DNA of 64,000 nt from CAVRQM01 sp963756975 (GTDB lineage Bacteria; Pseudomonadota; Alphaproteobacteria; Acetobacterales; Acetobacteraceae). Position 1 is the first letter of the stretch, and every line of letters starts with the position of its first letter. A program made the position numbers and the translations under genes. Where the stretch lies: the NCBI GenBank assembly GCA_963756975.1, contig CAVWPS010000001.1:496001-560000 (forward strand), given 5' to 3'. Shown piece after piece: positions 33,225-43,150 of the stretch. Below the pieces are notes generated by a model. The model was not told where the DNA came from, made no database searches, and saw only the letters and a list, made by a program, of their open reading frames with translations.

Positions 33225-34498
33225 GCCGCTGGTCCGCCCCGGAGTTGCAGCGCGCCACCGGCGGCGTGCTGCGCGTGCCGTTCCATGCGACCGGCGTGTC
33301 GATCGACAGCCGCACGACGCGCCCGGGCGATCTGTTCGTCGCACTGGTGACGGAAACCGGTGACGGGCACGCGCATGTCGCGAACGCCCTGTCGCGCGGT
33401 GCCGCCGGCGCGATGGTCCACGATCTGCCCGCGGGTGTGGCCGACGACGCGCCGCTGCTGCAACTGCGCGACACGCTCGACGGATTGCAGGATCTGGGCC
33501 GGGCCGGACGCGCGCGGTTTCAGGGCCGCGTGATCGCGGTCACCGGCAGCGTCGGCAAGACGACGACGAAGGAGATGCTGCGGACGGCGCTGGGTGCCTA
33601 CGGCCGCGTATGGGCGGCCGAGGCGTCGCACAACAACCAGTGGGGCGTGCCGCTGACGCTCGCGCGCGTGCCGCCGGCGCATGATTTCTGCGTCGTCGAG
33701 ATCGGCATGAACCACGCGGGCGAGATCGCGCCGCTGTCGCGGATGGCGGCACCGGATGTGGCGATCGTGACGACCATTTCCGCCGCGCATATCGGGCATC
33801 TCGGCAGCTTGGACGCCATTCGCGACGAGAAGTTTTCGATCCGCGACGGGCTGGTTCCGGGCGGCGTGTTTATCGGTCCGGACGAGATCGAAGCACCGGG
33901 CTCCGCTTCCGGCGATGCGGACGGCAGCGAGTTCGCGGTCGGCGGCGAGATCTTTCGTCTGTCCGCACCCGGCCCGCACATGGTCCACAACGCGATGGCG
34001 ACGCACGCGGTATTGCTGGCGCTCGGCCTCGACCCTGTGCCCGGACTGCGTGCGTTGAGCACGTTTACGCCCGTCGGCGGACGCGGCGCGCGGCGAGAGA
34101 TTCGCGCGGGCGACGGCACGGCAATGTTGCTCGACGAGAGCTACAACGCGTCGGCGGTCAGCGTGCGCGCCGCACTCGCGGTGCTGGCGATGCAACGATG
34201 CGAGCGGCGCGTGCTGGTGCTCGGCGACATGCTGGAATTGGGCGCGCACACGGAGGCCGAGCACGTCGGCCTCGCCCCCGATGCGGCCCGCGCGGATGTC
34301 GTGTTCGCGTGCGGCGACGCGATGCGGGCGTTGTTCGACGCGTTGCCGCCGGACCGGCAGGGCGCGTATGCCCCCGACAGCGCCGCTCTCGCGCCGATCG
34401 TCGCCGGGGCCGTTCGCGCGGGCGACGCGATCTTGGTCAAAGGCAGCCTCGGCAGCCGCATGAAGCGCATCGTCGACGCGCTCGAAGGGGTTGCCTGA
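33221..34498 (+). CDS. murF: UDP-MurNAc-pentapeptide synthetase (D-Ala-D-Ala adding)
   Basis: Completes the cytoplasmic precursor by adding D-Ala-D-Ala; 425 aa. IDSRTTRPGDLFVAL, the P-loop VTGSVGKTTTKEML, EASHNNQWGVPLTL, EIGMNHAGEIAPLS and LLDESYNASAVSVRAAL are standard. The start is TTG 33221 (TTGA overlap with murE). The stop overlaps the mraY ATG (TGATG). Confidence 0.95.
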   Translation: MSRWSAPELQRATGGVLRVPFHATGVSIDSRTTRPGDLFVALVTETGDGHAHVANALSRGAAGAMVHDLPAGVADDAPLLQLRDTLDGLQDLGRAGRARFQGRVIAVTGSVGKTTTKEMLRTALGAYGRVWAAEASHNNQWGVPLTLARVPPAHDFCVVEIGMNHAGEIAPLSRMAAPDVAIVTTISAAHIGHLGSLDAIRDEKFSIRDGLVPGGVFIGPDEIEAPGSASGDADGSEFAVGGEIFRLSAPGPHMVHNAMATHAVLLALGLDPVPGLRALSTFTPVGGRGARREIRAGDGTAMLLDESYNASAVSVRAALAVLAMQRCERRVLVLGDMLELGAHTEAEHVGLAPDAARADVVFACGDAMRALFDALPPDRQGAYAPDSAALAPIVAGAVRAGDAILVKGSLGSRMKRIVDALEGVA

Positions 34499-35586
34499 TG
34501 CTGTACGTTCTGGCCCGCATGGTCGGGTTCGAGACCACGGTCACGAACCTCGTCCACTACCTCACCTTCCGCTCCGGGGCCGCGTGCCTGACGGCGCTGA
34601 TCGTAAGCTTCGTGCTGGGCCCGCCGTTTATCCGGATGCTGAAGCGGATCCAGAAGCAGGGCCAGCCGATCCGCCCCGACGGTCCGGAGCGGCATCTGGT
34701 CGAAAAGAAGGGCACGCCGACGATGGGCGGCGTGCTGATCCTGTCGGCGTCCACCGTGTCGACGCTGCTGTGGACCGATGTCGAGAGCGGCTACGTCTGG
34801 GCGGTGCTGCTGGTGATGCTCGGTTTCGGCGCGCTCGGCTTCGTCGACGATTACGTAAAACTGTCGCGGGCGTCGTTTCGCGGGTTGTCCGGACGCGGCA
34901 AGCTGATCGTGCAGGTCGTCCTCGGGCTCGCCGCGTCGACCGCGTTCGCGTATCTGACGCGCGCGCCGCTCGGCACCGAACTCGCGGTCCCGGTGTTCCG
35001 CGACGTGCTGATCCAGCTCGGCTGGTTCTTCCCGGTGTTCGGCGCGTTCGTCATCGTCGGCGCCAGCAACTCCGTCAATCTGACCGACGGTCTCGACGGG
35101 CTGGCGATCGTGCCGACGATCATCTGCGCCGGTGTGTTCGCGTTGATCGCCTACCTGGTCGGCAACGCGACGTTCTCCGAATATTTGAGGCTGAACTCGG
35201 TGCCGGGTGCGGGCGAACTCGCGGTGTTCCTGTCGTCGCTGATCGGCGCGGGGTTGGGGTTCCTGTGGTTCAACGCGCCCCCCGCCCGCGTGTTCATGGG
35301 CGACACCGGCAGCCTCGCGCTCGGCGGCGCGCTCGGCGCGGTGGCGGTCGCGATCAAGCATGAATTCGTGCTGATGATCGTCGGCGGGCTATTCGTCGTC
35401 GAGACGGTCAGCGTCATCATCCAGGTGTTCTGGTACAAGCGCACCGGCCGCCGCGTGTTCCTGATGGCGCCGCTGCACCACCATTTCGAAAAGCTCGGCT
35501 GGGCGGAACCGACGATCGTGATCCGGTTCTGGATCATCTCGATGATTCTCGCCTTGTTCGGGTTGGCGACGCTGAAAATCCGATGA
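34498..35586 (+). CDS. mraY: Phospho-MurNAc-pentapeptide transferase
   Basis: Attaches the precursor to undecaprenyl phosphate, forming lipid I at the inner membrane. 362 aa with about ten spans; the conserved GTPTMGGVLI, GFVDDYVKLSR (catalytic Asp pair), SNSVNLTDGLDGLA, FMGDTGSLALG and APLHHHFEKLGW motifs are intact. The stop overlaps the murD ATG by four bases, which fixes the murD start. Confidence 0.96.
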   Translation: MLYVLARMVGFETTVTNLVHYLTFRSGAACLTALIVSFVLGPPFIRMLKRIQKQGQPIRPDGPERHLVEKKGTPTMGGVLILSASTVSTLLWTDVESGYVWAVLLVMLGFGALGFVDDYVKLSRASFRGLSGRGKLIVQVVLGLAASTAFAYLTRAPLGTELAVPVFRDVLIQLGWFFPVFGAFVIVGASNSVNLTDGLDGLAIVPTIICAGVFALIAYLVGNATFSEYLRLNSVPGAGELAVFLSSLIGAGLGFLWFNAPPARVFMGDTGSLALGGALGAVAVAIKHEFVLMIVGGLFVVETVSVIIQVFWYKRTGRRVFLMAPLHHHFEKLGWAEPTIVIRFWIISMILALFGLATLKIR

Positions 35587-36849
35587 GCTTTCGCGGCCGA
35601 CATTTTCGCGGGCGAGCGATTCGCCGTCGTCGGGCTCGGGCGCAACGGCCTGCCGGTCGCGCGCGCGCTGCACGCGATGGGGGCGGACGTCGTCGCCTGG
35701 GACGATTCTGCCATTGCGCGAGACGCCGCCACCGGTCTGCGCGTCGCCGAGCCGGATTTTGCACGCGTCGACGCGCTGATCCTGTCGCCCGGCATTCCGC
35801 ACACCCTTCCCGCCCCGCATCCGATGGCCGCCGCCGCCATCGCGGCCGGCGTGCCGATCCTGTCGGATGCCGAACTGCTGTTCCGGGCCGTTCGGCGCAG
35901 TGGGTCGGACGCGAAATTCGTCGGCATCACCGGCACCAACGGCAAAAGCACGACGACCGCGCTGGTGGCGCACATCCTGTCCGAGTCGGGGGTTAACGTC
36001 GCGGCCGGCGGCAATCTCGGGACGCCATCCCTTGCATTGTCGCCACAAGCCGCGGTGTACGTGCTGGAGATGAGCTCCTATATGTTGGAGCGACTCGCAA
36101 CCGTGCGATTCGATGCGGCCGCCATGCTCAATCTCAGCCCCGATCATCTGGACCGCCATGGCGACATGGCCGGATACGCCGCCGCGAAGCGTCAGGTTTT
36201 CGCGCGTCAGGAGTTTCGCGACTCGGCGGTGATCGGCACCGACGACGAACCGTCCCGCGCGATGGCCGAGTGGTTGCGCGGCCAGCCCGCCCGGGTCGTG
36301 ACCGTGTCCGGAACGGGCGATGCGTCGCCGGTGCTGCGCGGCGCCCATAACGGGCAGAACGCGGCGGCGGCGGCCGCACTGTGCCGCGCACTCGGGCTCG
36401 GCGACGCGGCGATCGCGCGCGGCATCGCGAGTTTCAAGGGATTGGCGCACCGGCAGGAACTGGTGGCGACGATCGGCGGCGTCGCGTTCGTCAACGACAG
36501 CAAGGCGACCAACGCCGATTCCGCCGCGCGGGCGCTGGAAAGTTTCCCGCGCGTGGCGTGGATCGCGGGCGGGATCGCGAAAGCCGGCGGGATCGAGTCG
36601 CTCGTTCCGTTGTTCGGCCATGTGGCGCATGCCGTGCTGATCGGGCGCGACGCGCCGATGCTCGCCGAGACTTTGGCGCGGCACGGCGTGAGCCACGAGG
36701 TCGCGGGCACGTTGGATGTCGCGGTCAGGCGCGCGGCGCGGGTCGGCGATACGGTGCTGCTCTCACCCGCCTGCGCGAGCTTCGACCAGTTCAGCGGGTT
36801 CGAGGCGCGCGGCGATGCGTTCCGCGCAGCCGTGCAGGCGCTGAAATAA
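35583..36849 (+). CDS. murD: UDP-MurNAc-L-Ala:D-Glu ligase, +1 shift near the start
   Basis: Adds D-glutamate to UDP-MurNAc-L-Ala. ATG 35583 overlaps the mraY stop and starts Met-Ser-Phe. After the TTT run at 35589-35591 the frame must move one base to give AADIFAGERFAVVGLGRNGL, the normal MurD opening, and then continuous similarity to TAA 36849: VGITGTNGKSTTTALVAHI, EMSSYMLERL, LNLSPDHLDRHGDM, FVNDSKATNADSAARAL. Without the shift, translation would have to start internally and lose the Rossmann loop. Dropping one T gives 421 aa. Probably a homopolymer insertion error. Confidence 0.92.
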
Positions 36850-37985
36850 TGCCGATGCTCTCGCGCGCCGACACGTCGGTTCTGGGCCGCTGGTGGTGGA
36901 CGGTCGACCGCTGGACGCTGATGGCGGTCACGACGCTGATCTTCTTCGGCTACGTGCTGGTGCTGGCCGCGAGTCCCGCGGTGGCCGAGCGCATCCATCA
37001 GGGCCGCGACGTCTTCATCCTCAAGCAGGTGGTGTTCCTCGCGGTCGCCGGACTGATCGTGGTCGGCGTTTCACTGCTGTCGCCGCGCGGTGTTCGCCGC
37101 GTGGCGCTGGCGGGTTGCGTGATCGCGCTCGCCCTGACCGCGTTGACGCTGGTCGCGGGCGTCGAGATCAAGGGCGCGAGACGCTGGATCGCGCTGCCGA
37201 TGATGTCGGTGCAGCCGAGCGAGTTTCTAAAACCGTGTTTCGCGGTGGTCGCGGCCTGGCTGATCGCGGAGGGCAAGAAGCCCGGCCGGTTCCCGGGCCT
37301 GATCGCGGCGATCTGCGTCTACGCCGTCATCGCGCTGCTGCTGAAATCGCAGCCGGATATCGGCATGCTGGCCGTCGTCACCGGCGTGTTCCTGTTGCAG
37401 CTGTTCGTCAGCGGGCTGAACCTCGTCTGGGTCGGCATCGCGGCGGCGAGCGTGGCCGGTGCCGGCGTCGGCGCGTACGCGCTGTTCCCGCACGTCCGCA
37501 GCCGCGTCACCCGCTTCCTCGATCCGGCGGCGGGCGACAACTACCAGGTCACGCGCGCGTTGGAAGCGTTCGGCAATGGCGGCCTGCTCGGGCGCGGGCC
37601 CGGCGAGGGCCATGTGAAGGACGTGCTGCCGGACGCGCACGCGGACTTCGTGTTCGCCGTCGCGGGCGAGGAGTTCGGCATGGTGGTCTGCCTGCTGATC
37701 CTCGGCGTGTTCGCGTTCATCGTGCTGCGCGGCCTGCTGCGGCTGCTGCACGAGGGCGACATGTTCGTGGTGCTGGCGGCGACCGGTCTCGTCGCGAGCT
37801 TCGGGCTGCAGGCGTTCGTCAACATGGGCAGCACGCTGCATTTGATCCCCACGAAGGGCATGACCCTGCCGTTCATCTCGTACGGCGGTTCGTCGGCGAT
37901 CGCGGTCGCGTTCGGCATCGGGCTGTTGCTGGCGTTGACCCGCAAGCGGCACGCCGACCGGTTCGGCGCGGGCGATCTCGCATGA
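36849..37985 (+). CDS. ftsW: SEDS peptidoglycan glycosyltransferase FtsW
   Basis: Septal glycan polymerase working with FtsI. 378 aa, ten-span SEDS fold; RWIALPMMSVQPSEFLKPCF, KSQPDIGMLAVV, NYQVTRALEAFGNGGLLGRG and LPDAHADFVFAVAGEEFG (with the catalytic-Asp region) are diagnostic, as is GMTLPFISYGGSS. ATG 36849 overlaps the murD stop (TAATG) and its own stop overlaps murG. Confidence 0.96.
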   Translation: MPMLSRADTSVLGRWWWTVDRWTLMAVTTLIFFGYVLVLAASPAVAERIHQGRDVFILKQVVFLAVAGLIVVGVSLLSPRGVRRVALAGCVIALALTALTLVAGVEIKGARRWIALPMMSVQPSEFLKPCFAVVAAWLIAEGKKPGRFPGLIAAICVYAVIALLLKSQPDIGMLAVVTGVFLLQLFVSGLNLVWVGIAAASVAGAGVGAYALFPHVRSRVTRFLDPAAGDNYQVTRALEAFGNGGLLGRGPGEGHVKDVLPDAHADFVFAVAGEEFGMVVCLLILGVFAFIVLRGLLRLLHEGDMFVVLAATGLVASFGLQAFVNMGSTLHLIPTKGMTLPFISYGGSSAIAVAFGIGLLLALTRKRHADRFGAGDLA

Positions 37986-39054
37986 GGAGCCCCGAGACAG
38001 TGCGACCGATCGTCATTGCGGCCGGCGGCACCGGCGGCCATTTCGCCCCGGCGGAAGCGTTCGCGGCCGAGTTGTCGCGGCGCGGCGTGCGGTTCGCGCT
38101 GATGACCGATGTGCGAACGGCCGCGCGTGCGGCTGCGACGTTCGACGAACGCTACGTGCTGGCCGGTGCCGGGATCGCCGGTCGCGGCGTCGCGCGCGGT
38201 GCCGCCGCCGGTGTCGCGATGGCGCGCGGCGTCGTGCAGGCGCGCAAAATCCTGCGGCGGATCGGGGCCGCGGGCGTGGTCGCGTTCGGCGGCTACCCGG
38301 CGGTCGCACCGGTGCTGGCGGCCCGCTCGCTCGGGCTTCGCGTCGTGCTGCACGAACAGAACGCCGTCGTCGGGCGCGCCAACCGCGCGCTGGCCCGTTT
38401 CGCGGACCTTTTGGCTTTAAGCCTGCCGGAGACGGTGCGGATTCCGGCTGTCGCACACCGCGTGCTCGGAAACCCGGTGATCGGTGACGTGTCCGACAAC
38501 GCCGTATCGCGCCGACGCATCGCTGCTGATCTTCGGTGGATCGCTCGGCGCGCGCGTGTTCTCGGACGTCGTGCCGCCCGCGCTGGCCGCCCTGCCCGCC
38601 CCGTATGCGCGCCCGGTTGCGGGTGACGCAGCAATGCCGCGCCGAGGACATCTTTCGCGTGCGGCAGGCGTATGGAAGTGCCGGAATCGCCGCCGAGCTG
38701 TCGCCGTTCTTCCCGGACGTCGCACGCCGCATGGCCGAGGCGACGCTGGTGATCGCGCGTGCCGGTGCCTCGACGGTGGCCGAACTCGCGATGGCGGGCC
38801 GCCCGGCGATCCTGGTTCCGCTGCCGCACGCGATCGATGACCACCAATCCGCGAACGCTCGCGTGCTGGCCGATGCAGGGGCCGCCTGGGTGATCCCGCA
38901 ACGCGCGTTCGACGCCGCCGCCTTGTCGGCGCTGCTGACGAACTTGCTGGACGCGCCCGGCACGTTGACCGAAGCGGCCGCCGCCGCCCGGACCGTGGCA
39001 CGCCCGAACGCCGCTTCCGACCTCGCGGACGCGACCGAAAGCGTGTTCGCATGA
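37982..39054 (+). CDS. murG: UDP-GlcNAc:lipid I GlcNAc transferase, reading frame broken twice
   Basis: Makes lipid II at the cytoplasmic face. Frame one from ATG 37982 gives IVIAAGGTGGHFAPAEAFAAE, VAFGGYPAVAPVLAA, LHEQNAVVGRANR and LGNPVIGDVSDN. Near 38490-38510 similarity moves one base on (YRADASLLIFGGSLGARVFSD, ending about ALAALPAPYA). Near 38605-38622 it moves again (RARLRVTQQCRAEDIFRVRQA, IARAGASTVAELAMAGRPA, IDDHQSANARVLA). Removing two bases yields about 356 aa with all MurG motifs. The start overlaps ftsW and the end overlaps murC, as elsewhere, so the gene looks functional and the shifts look like sequence errors. Confidence 0.92.
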
Positions 39055-40490
39055 GGGCGCTGCCGCTGACGATCGGGACGATCCATTTCGTCGGCATCGG
39101 CGGGATCGGCATGTCGGGCATCGCCGAGGTCCTGCACACGCTCGGCTACGCGGTGCAGGGCAGCGACCAATCGGACAGCACCAACGTTCGCAGGCTGCGC
39201 GAATCCGGCATCCCGGTGATGATCGGCCACGCGGCGGAAAATCTGCATGACGCGACCGTCGTCGTCGCCAGCACCGCCGTTCAGCCGGACAACCCCGAGC
39301 TTCGTGCCGCGCGCGCAAAGCTGATCCCCGTCGTGCGGCGCGCCGAAATGCTGGCCGAGCTGATGCGGCTGCGCTGGGCGATCGCGGTCGGCGGCACGCA
39401 CGGCAAGACCACGACCACCAGCCTGATCGCGACCGTGCTCGAAGCCGCGCACATGGACCCGACCGTCATCAACGGCGGCATCATCAACGCCTACGGCACC
39501 AACACGCGCATGGGCGAAGGCGAGTGGATGGTCGTGGAAGCCGACGAGAGCGACGGGAGTTTCCTGCGCCTGCCTGCCACGATCGCCGTCGTCACGAACA
39601 TGGACCCGGAACACCTCGACCACTGGGGCAGCGCGGAAGCCATGCTCGCCGGCTACGAGCAGTTCGTGCAGAACATCCCGTTCTACGGGTTCGCCGTGCT
39701 GTGCGCCGACCACCCGGCGGTGCAGCGGATGATCCCGCGCCTGTCGGATCGCCGCATCATCACCTACGGCTTCAGCCCGCAGGCCGACGTGCGCGCGGAC
39801 AAGATGGTGTCCGACAAGATGGGTGCCACGTTCGAGGTCGCGGTCGCCGACCGGGTACGCGGGCGCGGCCGGCGCATGGGCCCGTTCCGCCTGCCGATGC
39901 TGGGTGCGCACAACGTCACGAACGCGCTCGCCGCCGTCGCGATCGCCCATGAGATGGAGATCGACGACGCCACGCTCCGCAGCGCGTTCGCGAACTTCAA
40001 GGGCGTCAAGCGCCGCTTCACCAAGACGGGCGAGGCCGGCGGCATCACGATCATCGACGATTACGGCCACCATCCGGTCGAGATCGCGGCCGTACTGAAG
40101 GCGGCCCGTCAGGCGGGGGCGCGCGATGTGGTCGCCGTCGTCCAGCCGCACCGCTACAGCCGGTTGCAGTCGCTGTTCGAGGAATTCTGCGCCTGCATGA
40201 ACGACGCGGGCACGGTGATCGTGGCCGATGTGTACGCGGCCGGCGAGGCGCCGATCGAGGGGTTCGACCGCGACGCGCTCGTCGAAGGACTGCGGACACG
40301 CGGGCATCGCAGCGTCGTGCCGCTGTCGTCGCCCGATCATCTGGCCGAGATGCTGAACGTCATCGCGCGGTCAGGCGACTTCGTGATTTGCCTCGGTGCC
40401 GGGACCATCACGCAATGGGCGAACGCCCTGCCGGCACAGCTCGCCGCGTTGCAGGATTCGCAACCGCGCCGCGCCGGGGCCGGCCGATGA
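39051..40490 (+). CDS. murC: UDP-MurNAc:L-alanine ligase
   Basis: Adds L-Ala to UDP-MurNAc; 479 aa. FVGIGGIGMSGIAEVLHTLG, the ATP loop VGGTHGKTTTTSLIATVLE, EADESDGSFLRLPATIAVVTN, NMDPEHLDHWG, DDYGHHPVEIAAVL and VVQPHRYSRLQSLF are all present in one uninterrupted frame. ATG 39051 overlaps the murG stop. Confidence 0.96.
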   Translation: MRALPLTIGTIHFVGIGGIGMSGIAEVLHTLGYAVQGSDQSDSTNVRRLRESGIPVMIGHAAENLHDATVVVASTAVQPDNPELRAARAKLIPVVRRAEMLAELMRLRWAIAVGGTHGKTTTTSLIATVLEAAHMDPTVINGGIINAYGTNTRMGEGEWMVVEADESDGSFLRLPATIAVVTNMDPEHLDHWGSAEAMLAGYEQFVQNIPFYGFAVLCADHPAVQRMIPRLSDRRIITYGFSPQADVRADKMVSDKMGATFEVAVADRVRGRGRRMGPFRLPMLGAHNVTNALAAVAIAHEMEIDDATLRSAFANFKGVKRRFTKTGEAGGITIIDDYGHHPVEIAAVLKAARQAGARDVVAVVQPHRYSRLQSLFEEFCACMNDAGTVIVADVYAAGEAPIEGFDRDALVEGLRTRGHRSVVPLSSPDHLAEMLNVIARSGDFVICLGAGTITQWANALPAQLAALQDSQPRRAGAGR

Positions 40491-40505
40491 TGGCGGCGCA
40501 TCAAA

Positions 40506-41406
40506 ATGCCGGATCTGCTCGACGTGCTGCCGCCGTTGCGCGGCAGGGTGATGGCCGACGCCCCGCTCGGCCCGTCCACATGGTTTCGCGTCGGCGGCGC
40601 GGCCGAGTTGCTGGTCCGCCCGGCGGATGCGGCCGATCTGTGCGCCCTGCTGGTCGCGTTGCCGCACGACACCGAGTCTGTTCGTGATGGGTGCTGCTTC
40701 GAACCTCATCGTGCGCGACGGCGGGATTGCCGGTGTCGTGCTGCGGCTCGGCCGTGGCTTTTCCGATATTTCGGCGGACGACACGGGCGTGACCGTCGGC
40801 GCGGCCGCACTGGACGCGACGGTGGCCGAGGTCGCGGCGGCTTCGGGCCTCGGCGGTCTGGAATTTCTGTCCGGCATTCCCGGCACGATCGGCGGCGCGG
40901 TCGCGATGAACGCCGGCGCGTACGGCGGCGATGTCGCGGGTGTGCTCGACTGGGCGGAGATCGCGACGCGGGCCGGCGTGATCCGGCGGCTGACCAACAC
41001 GGAACTCGCGTTCGAGTACCGCCACGCAAACCTGCCCGAAGGCGCGGTCGTGACCCGCGCCCGCCTGCGCGCGACACCGGACGATGTGACCGAGATCGCC
41101 GCGCGCATGGCCAAGATCCGCGAAAGCCGCGGTGCGACGCAGCCGGTTCGCGCGCGCACCGGCGGCAGCACGTTCCGCAATCCGCCGGGTGCGAAGGCAT
41201 GGGCGCTGATCGACGCGGCCGGCGCGCGCGGATTGCGGCGCGGCGGCGCGCAAGTGAGCGAGCTGCACTGCAATTTCATGCTCAACACCGGAGACGCCAC
41301 GGCGGCCGACATCGAAGGGCTGGGCGAGCAGGTTCGCGAACGGGTCCGGGATCACAGCGGCGTCGATCTGCACTGGGAAATTCGCCGCGTGGGCGTGCCC
41401 GCATGA
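40506..41406 (+). CDS. murB: UDP-N-acetylenolpyruvoylglucosamine reductase, one +1 shift
   Basis: FAD enzyme reducing the enolpyruvyl group to give UDP-MurNAc. From ATG 40506: MPDLLDVLPPLRGRVMADAPL, GPSTWFRVGGAAELLVRP. Near 40674-40684 the frame changes by one base, and similarity resumes as LFVMGAASNLIVRDGGIAGVV, GIPGTIGGAVAMNAGAYGGDV, EFEYRHA-type segment and ARTGGSTFRNPPGAKAWALID (active-site region), to TGA 41406. Dropping one base gives 299 aa. No homopolymer of three lies exactly at the break, so the exact position is uncertain. The murC-murB gap is 15 bases; the stop overlaps the ddl ATG. Confidence 0.9.
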
Positions 41407-42314
41407 CCCGGGTCGCGGTCCTGTACGGCGGCATTTCGGCCGAGCGCGAGGTCAGCCTGTCGTCGGGCGCGCAGTGCATCGCGGCGTTGCGGACGGCCGG
41501 CTACGACGTGACCCCGATCGACGTCGGCCCCGATCTGCGCACGACCCTCGCGGCCCTCGATCCCGCGCCCGACTGCGTGTTCAACGCGCTGCACGGGCGG
41601 TTCGGCGAGGACGGGACGATGCAGGGCGTGCTGGACTGGCTCGGCATCCCGTACACGCATTCGGGCGTCCGCGCGTCGGCACTTGCGATGGACAAGGTCG
41701 CCGCCCGCGCGATCTTCACCTCGGCCGGCATCCCGATGGCGCGCGCGCGCGTGGTCGATGCGGCGAGCGTGGCACGGGAAGAACCGATGGCGCGCCCGTT
41801 CGTCATCAAGCCGGTCAACGAGGGCAGTTCGGTCGGCGTGCACATCGTGCGGCCCGGCGACAACCGGCTCGCCGAGATTGCGAGCACCTGGGCGTTCGGC
41901 ACCGAAATGCTGGTCGAGGAATACATCCCCGGCCGCGAGCTGACGGTCGGCGTGATGGACGATTCGGCGCTGTGCGTGACCGAGATCGGGTCGTCGCGCA
42001 GCGACTTCTACGATTACGACGCCAAGTATGCGGCCGGTGGCTCGCGGCACACCCTGCCCGCCGAAATCCCTGACGACGTTTCGGCCCGTGCCTGCGACAT
42101 CGCGGTGGCGGCGCACCGCGCACTCGGGTGCCGGGGTGCGACCCGCGCCGACCTGCGGTACGACGACGAGACCGGGACGCTGGCGCTGCTGGAAGTCAAC
42201 ACGCAGCCCGGCCTCACGCCGACATCGCTGTTGCCGGAGCAGGCGGCGTATCGCGGCATCGACTTTCCGTCGCTGTGCGCGTGGATGGTGAGGCACGCCG
42301 CATGTCGCGTGTGA
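41403..42314 (+). CDS. ddl: D-alanine--D-alanine ligase
   Basis: ATP-grasp enzyme forming D-Ala-D-Ala for MurF; 303 aa. VAVLYGGISAEREVSLSSG, NALHGRFGEDGTMQGVLDWLG, HSGVRASALAMDK, KPVNEGSSVGVHIV, VEEYIPGRELTVGVM and EVNTQPGLTPTSLLPEQA are all present. It overlaps murB by four bases and ftsQ by 13. Confidence 0.95.
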   Translation: MTRVAVLYGGISAEREVSLSSGAQCIAALRTAGYDVTPIDVGPDLRTTLAALDPAPDCVFNALHGRFGEDGTMQGVLDWLGIPYTHSGVRASALAMDKVAARAIFTSAGIPMARARVVDAASVAREEPMARPFVIKPVNEGSSVGVHIVRPGDNRLAEIASTWAFGTEMLVEEYIPGRELTVGVMDDSALCVTEIGSSRSDFYDYDAKYAAGGSRHTLPAEIPDDVSARACDIAVAAHRALGCRGATRADLRYDDETGTLALLEVNTQPGLTPTSLLPEQAAYRGIDFPSLCAWMVRHAACRV

Positions 42315-43150
42315 AAGCCCCGCCCCAGATCGACCGGCCGAGCGGCTGGCGCATCCTGCTGCGCCGGCAGCGGCGGCGGATGCGGCCGCTGATGGTGCTG
42401 GCGGGCATCGGCGCGATCGGCGTGGTGTTCGTGGCCGGCGTCACCGCCATCGGTCACGGCACGAACTTCTCCGACCGCTTCGGCGAACTGTCCGCGCGGC
42501 TCGGCCTGCGCGTCGACAAGATCGTCGTCGAGGGGCAAACGAAAACACCGGATGCGGCGTTGCGCGACGCGTTGGAGACCAAGATCGGCGATCCGATCCT
42601 GACGCTGGACCTCGCCGCCGCGCGCTCCCGGATCGAGGCGATCCAGTGGGTCGCGCACGCGACGGTGGCGCGCCGTCTGCCCGGCACGCTGCTGATCAAG
42701 CTCGATGAGCGCAGCCCGTTCGCGGTGTGGCAGCACGACGGCCGCTTCGTGCTGATCGACCGCGAGGGCAACGTCGTCACCGACAGCGACGTCGCGGCGT
42801 TCGCGCACGAATTGCCGCTGGTCGTCGGCGCCGGCGCGCCGGAGGCGGCCGCCGCGCTGATCGACACGATCAACCGCCAGCCGAGCCTGTGGCCGAAAGT
42901 GGCCGCGATCGTGCGCGTCGGCGGGAGGCGCTGGAACATTCGCACGACCAACGGAGCCGACGTGCTGCTGCCGGAGGGCGCGGAAGCGTCCGCATTGGCG
43001 CGGCTGGTGCGATTGCAGGCGAGCGACGCGGTGCTCGACCGGCCGCTCGCCGCGATCGATCTGCGCCTGCCAGACCGGCTGACGTTGCGGCCGTTCGCGG
43101 GTCCGGCGCCGGCGCCGATCCTGGGTGTCACCGGAAAGGTGCCGACGTGA
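42302..43150 (+). CDS. ftsQ: Cell division protein FtsQ
   Basis: Bitopic divisome protein linking early and late division proteins; 282 aa. A basic cytoplasmic N-terminus (RILLRRQRRRMRPLM), one span (VLAGIGAIGVVFVAGVTAIG), then the POTRA domain (LGLRVDKIVVEGQTKTPDAAL) and the FtsQ beta domain (VARRLPGTLLIKLDERSPFA, LIDREGNVV). ATG 42302 lies within the last codons of ddl; the stop overlaps the ftsA GTG. Confidence 0.93.
   Translation: MSRVKAPPQIDRPSGWRILLRRQRRRMRPLMVLAGIGAIGVVFVAGVTAIGHGTNFSDRFGELSARLGLRVDKIVVEGQTKTPDAALRDALETKIGDPILTLDLAAARSRIEAIQWVAHATVARRLPGTLLIKLDERSPFAVWQHDGRFVLIDREGNVVTDSDVAAFAHELPLVVGAGAPEAAAALIDTINRQPSLWPKVAAIVRVGGRRWNIRTTNGADVLLPEGAEASALARLVRLQASDAVLDRPLAAIDLRLPDRLTLRPFAGPAPAPILGVTGKVPT

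Noticed and set aside
35583..36849. Programmed +1 frameshifting in murD at TTT-C, analogous to prfB
   Set aside because: A slip from TTT to TTC would re-pair, but there is no stop codon or stimulatory element at the site and the other affected genes share no motif; sequence error is simpler.
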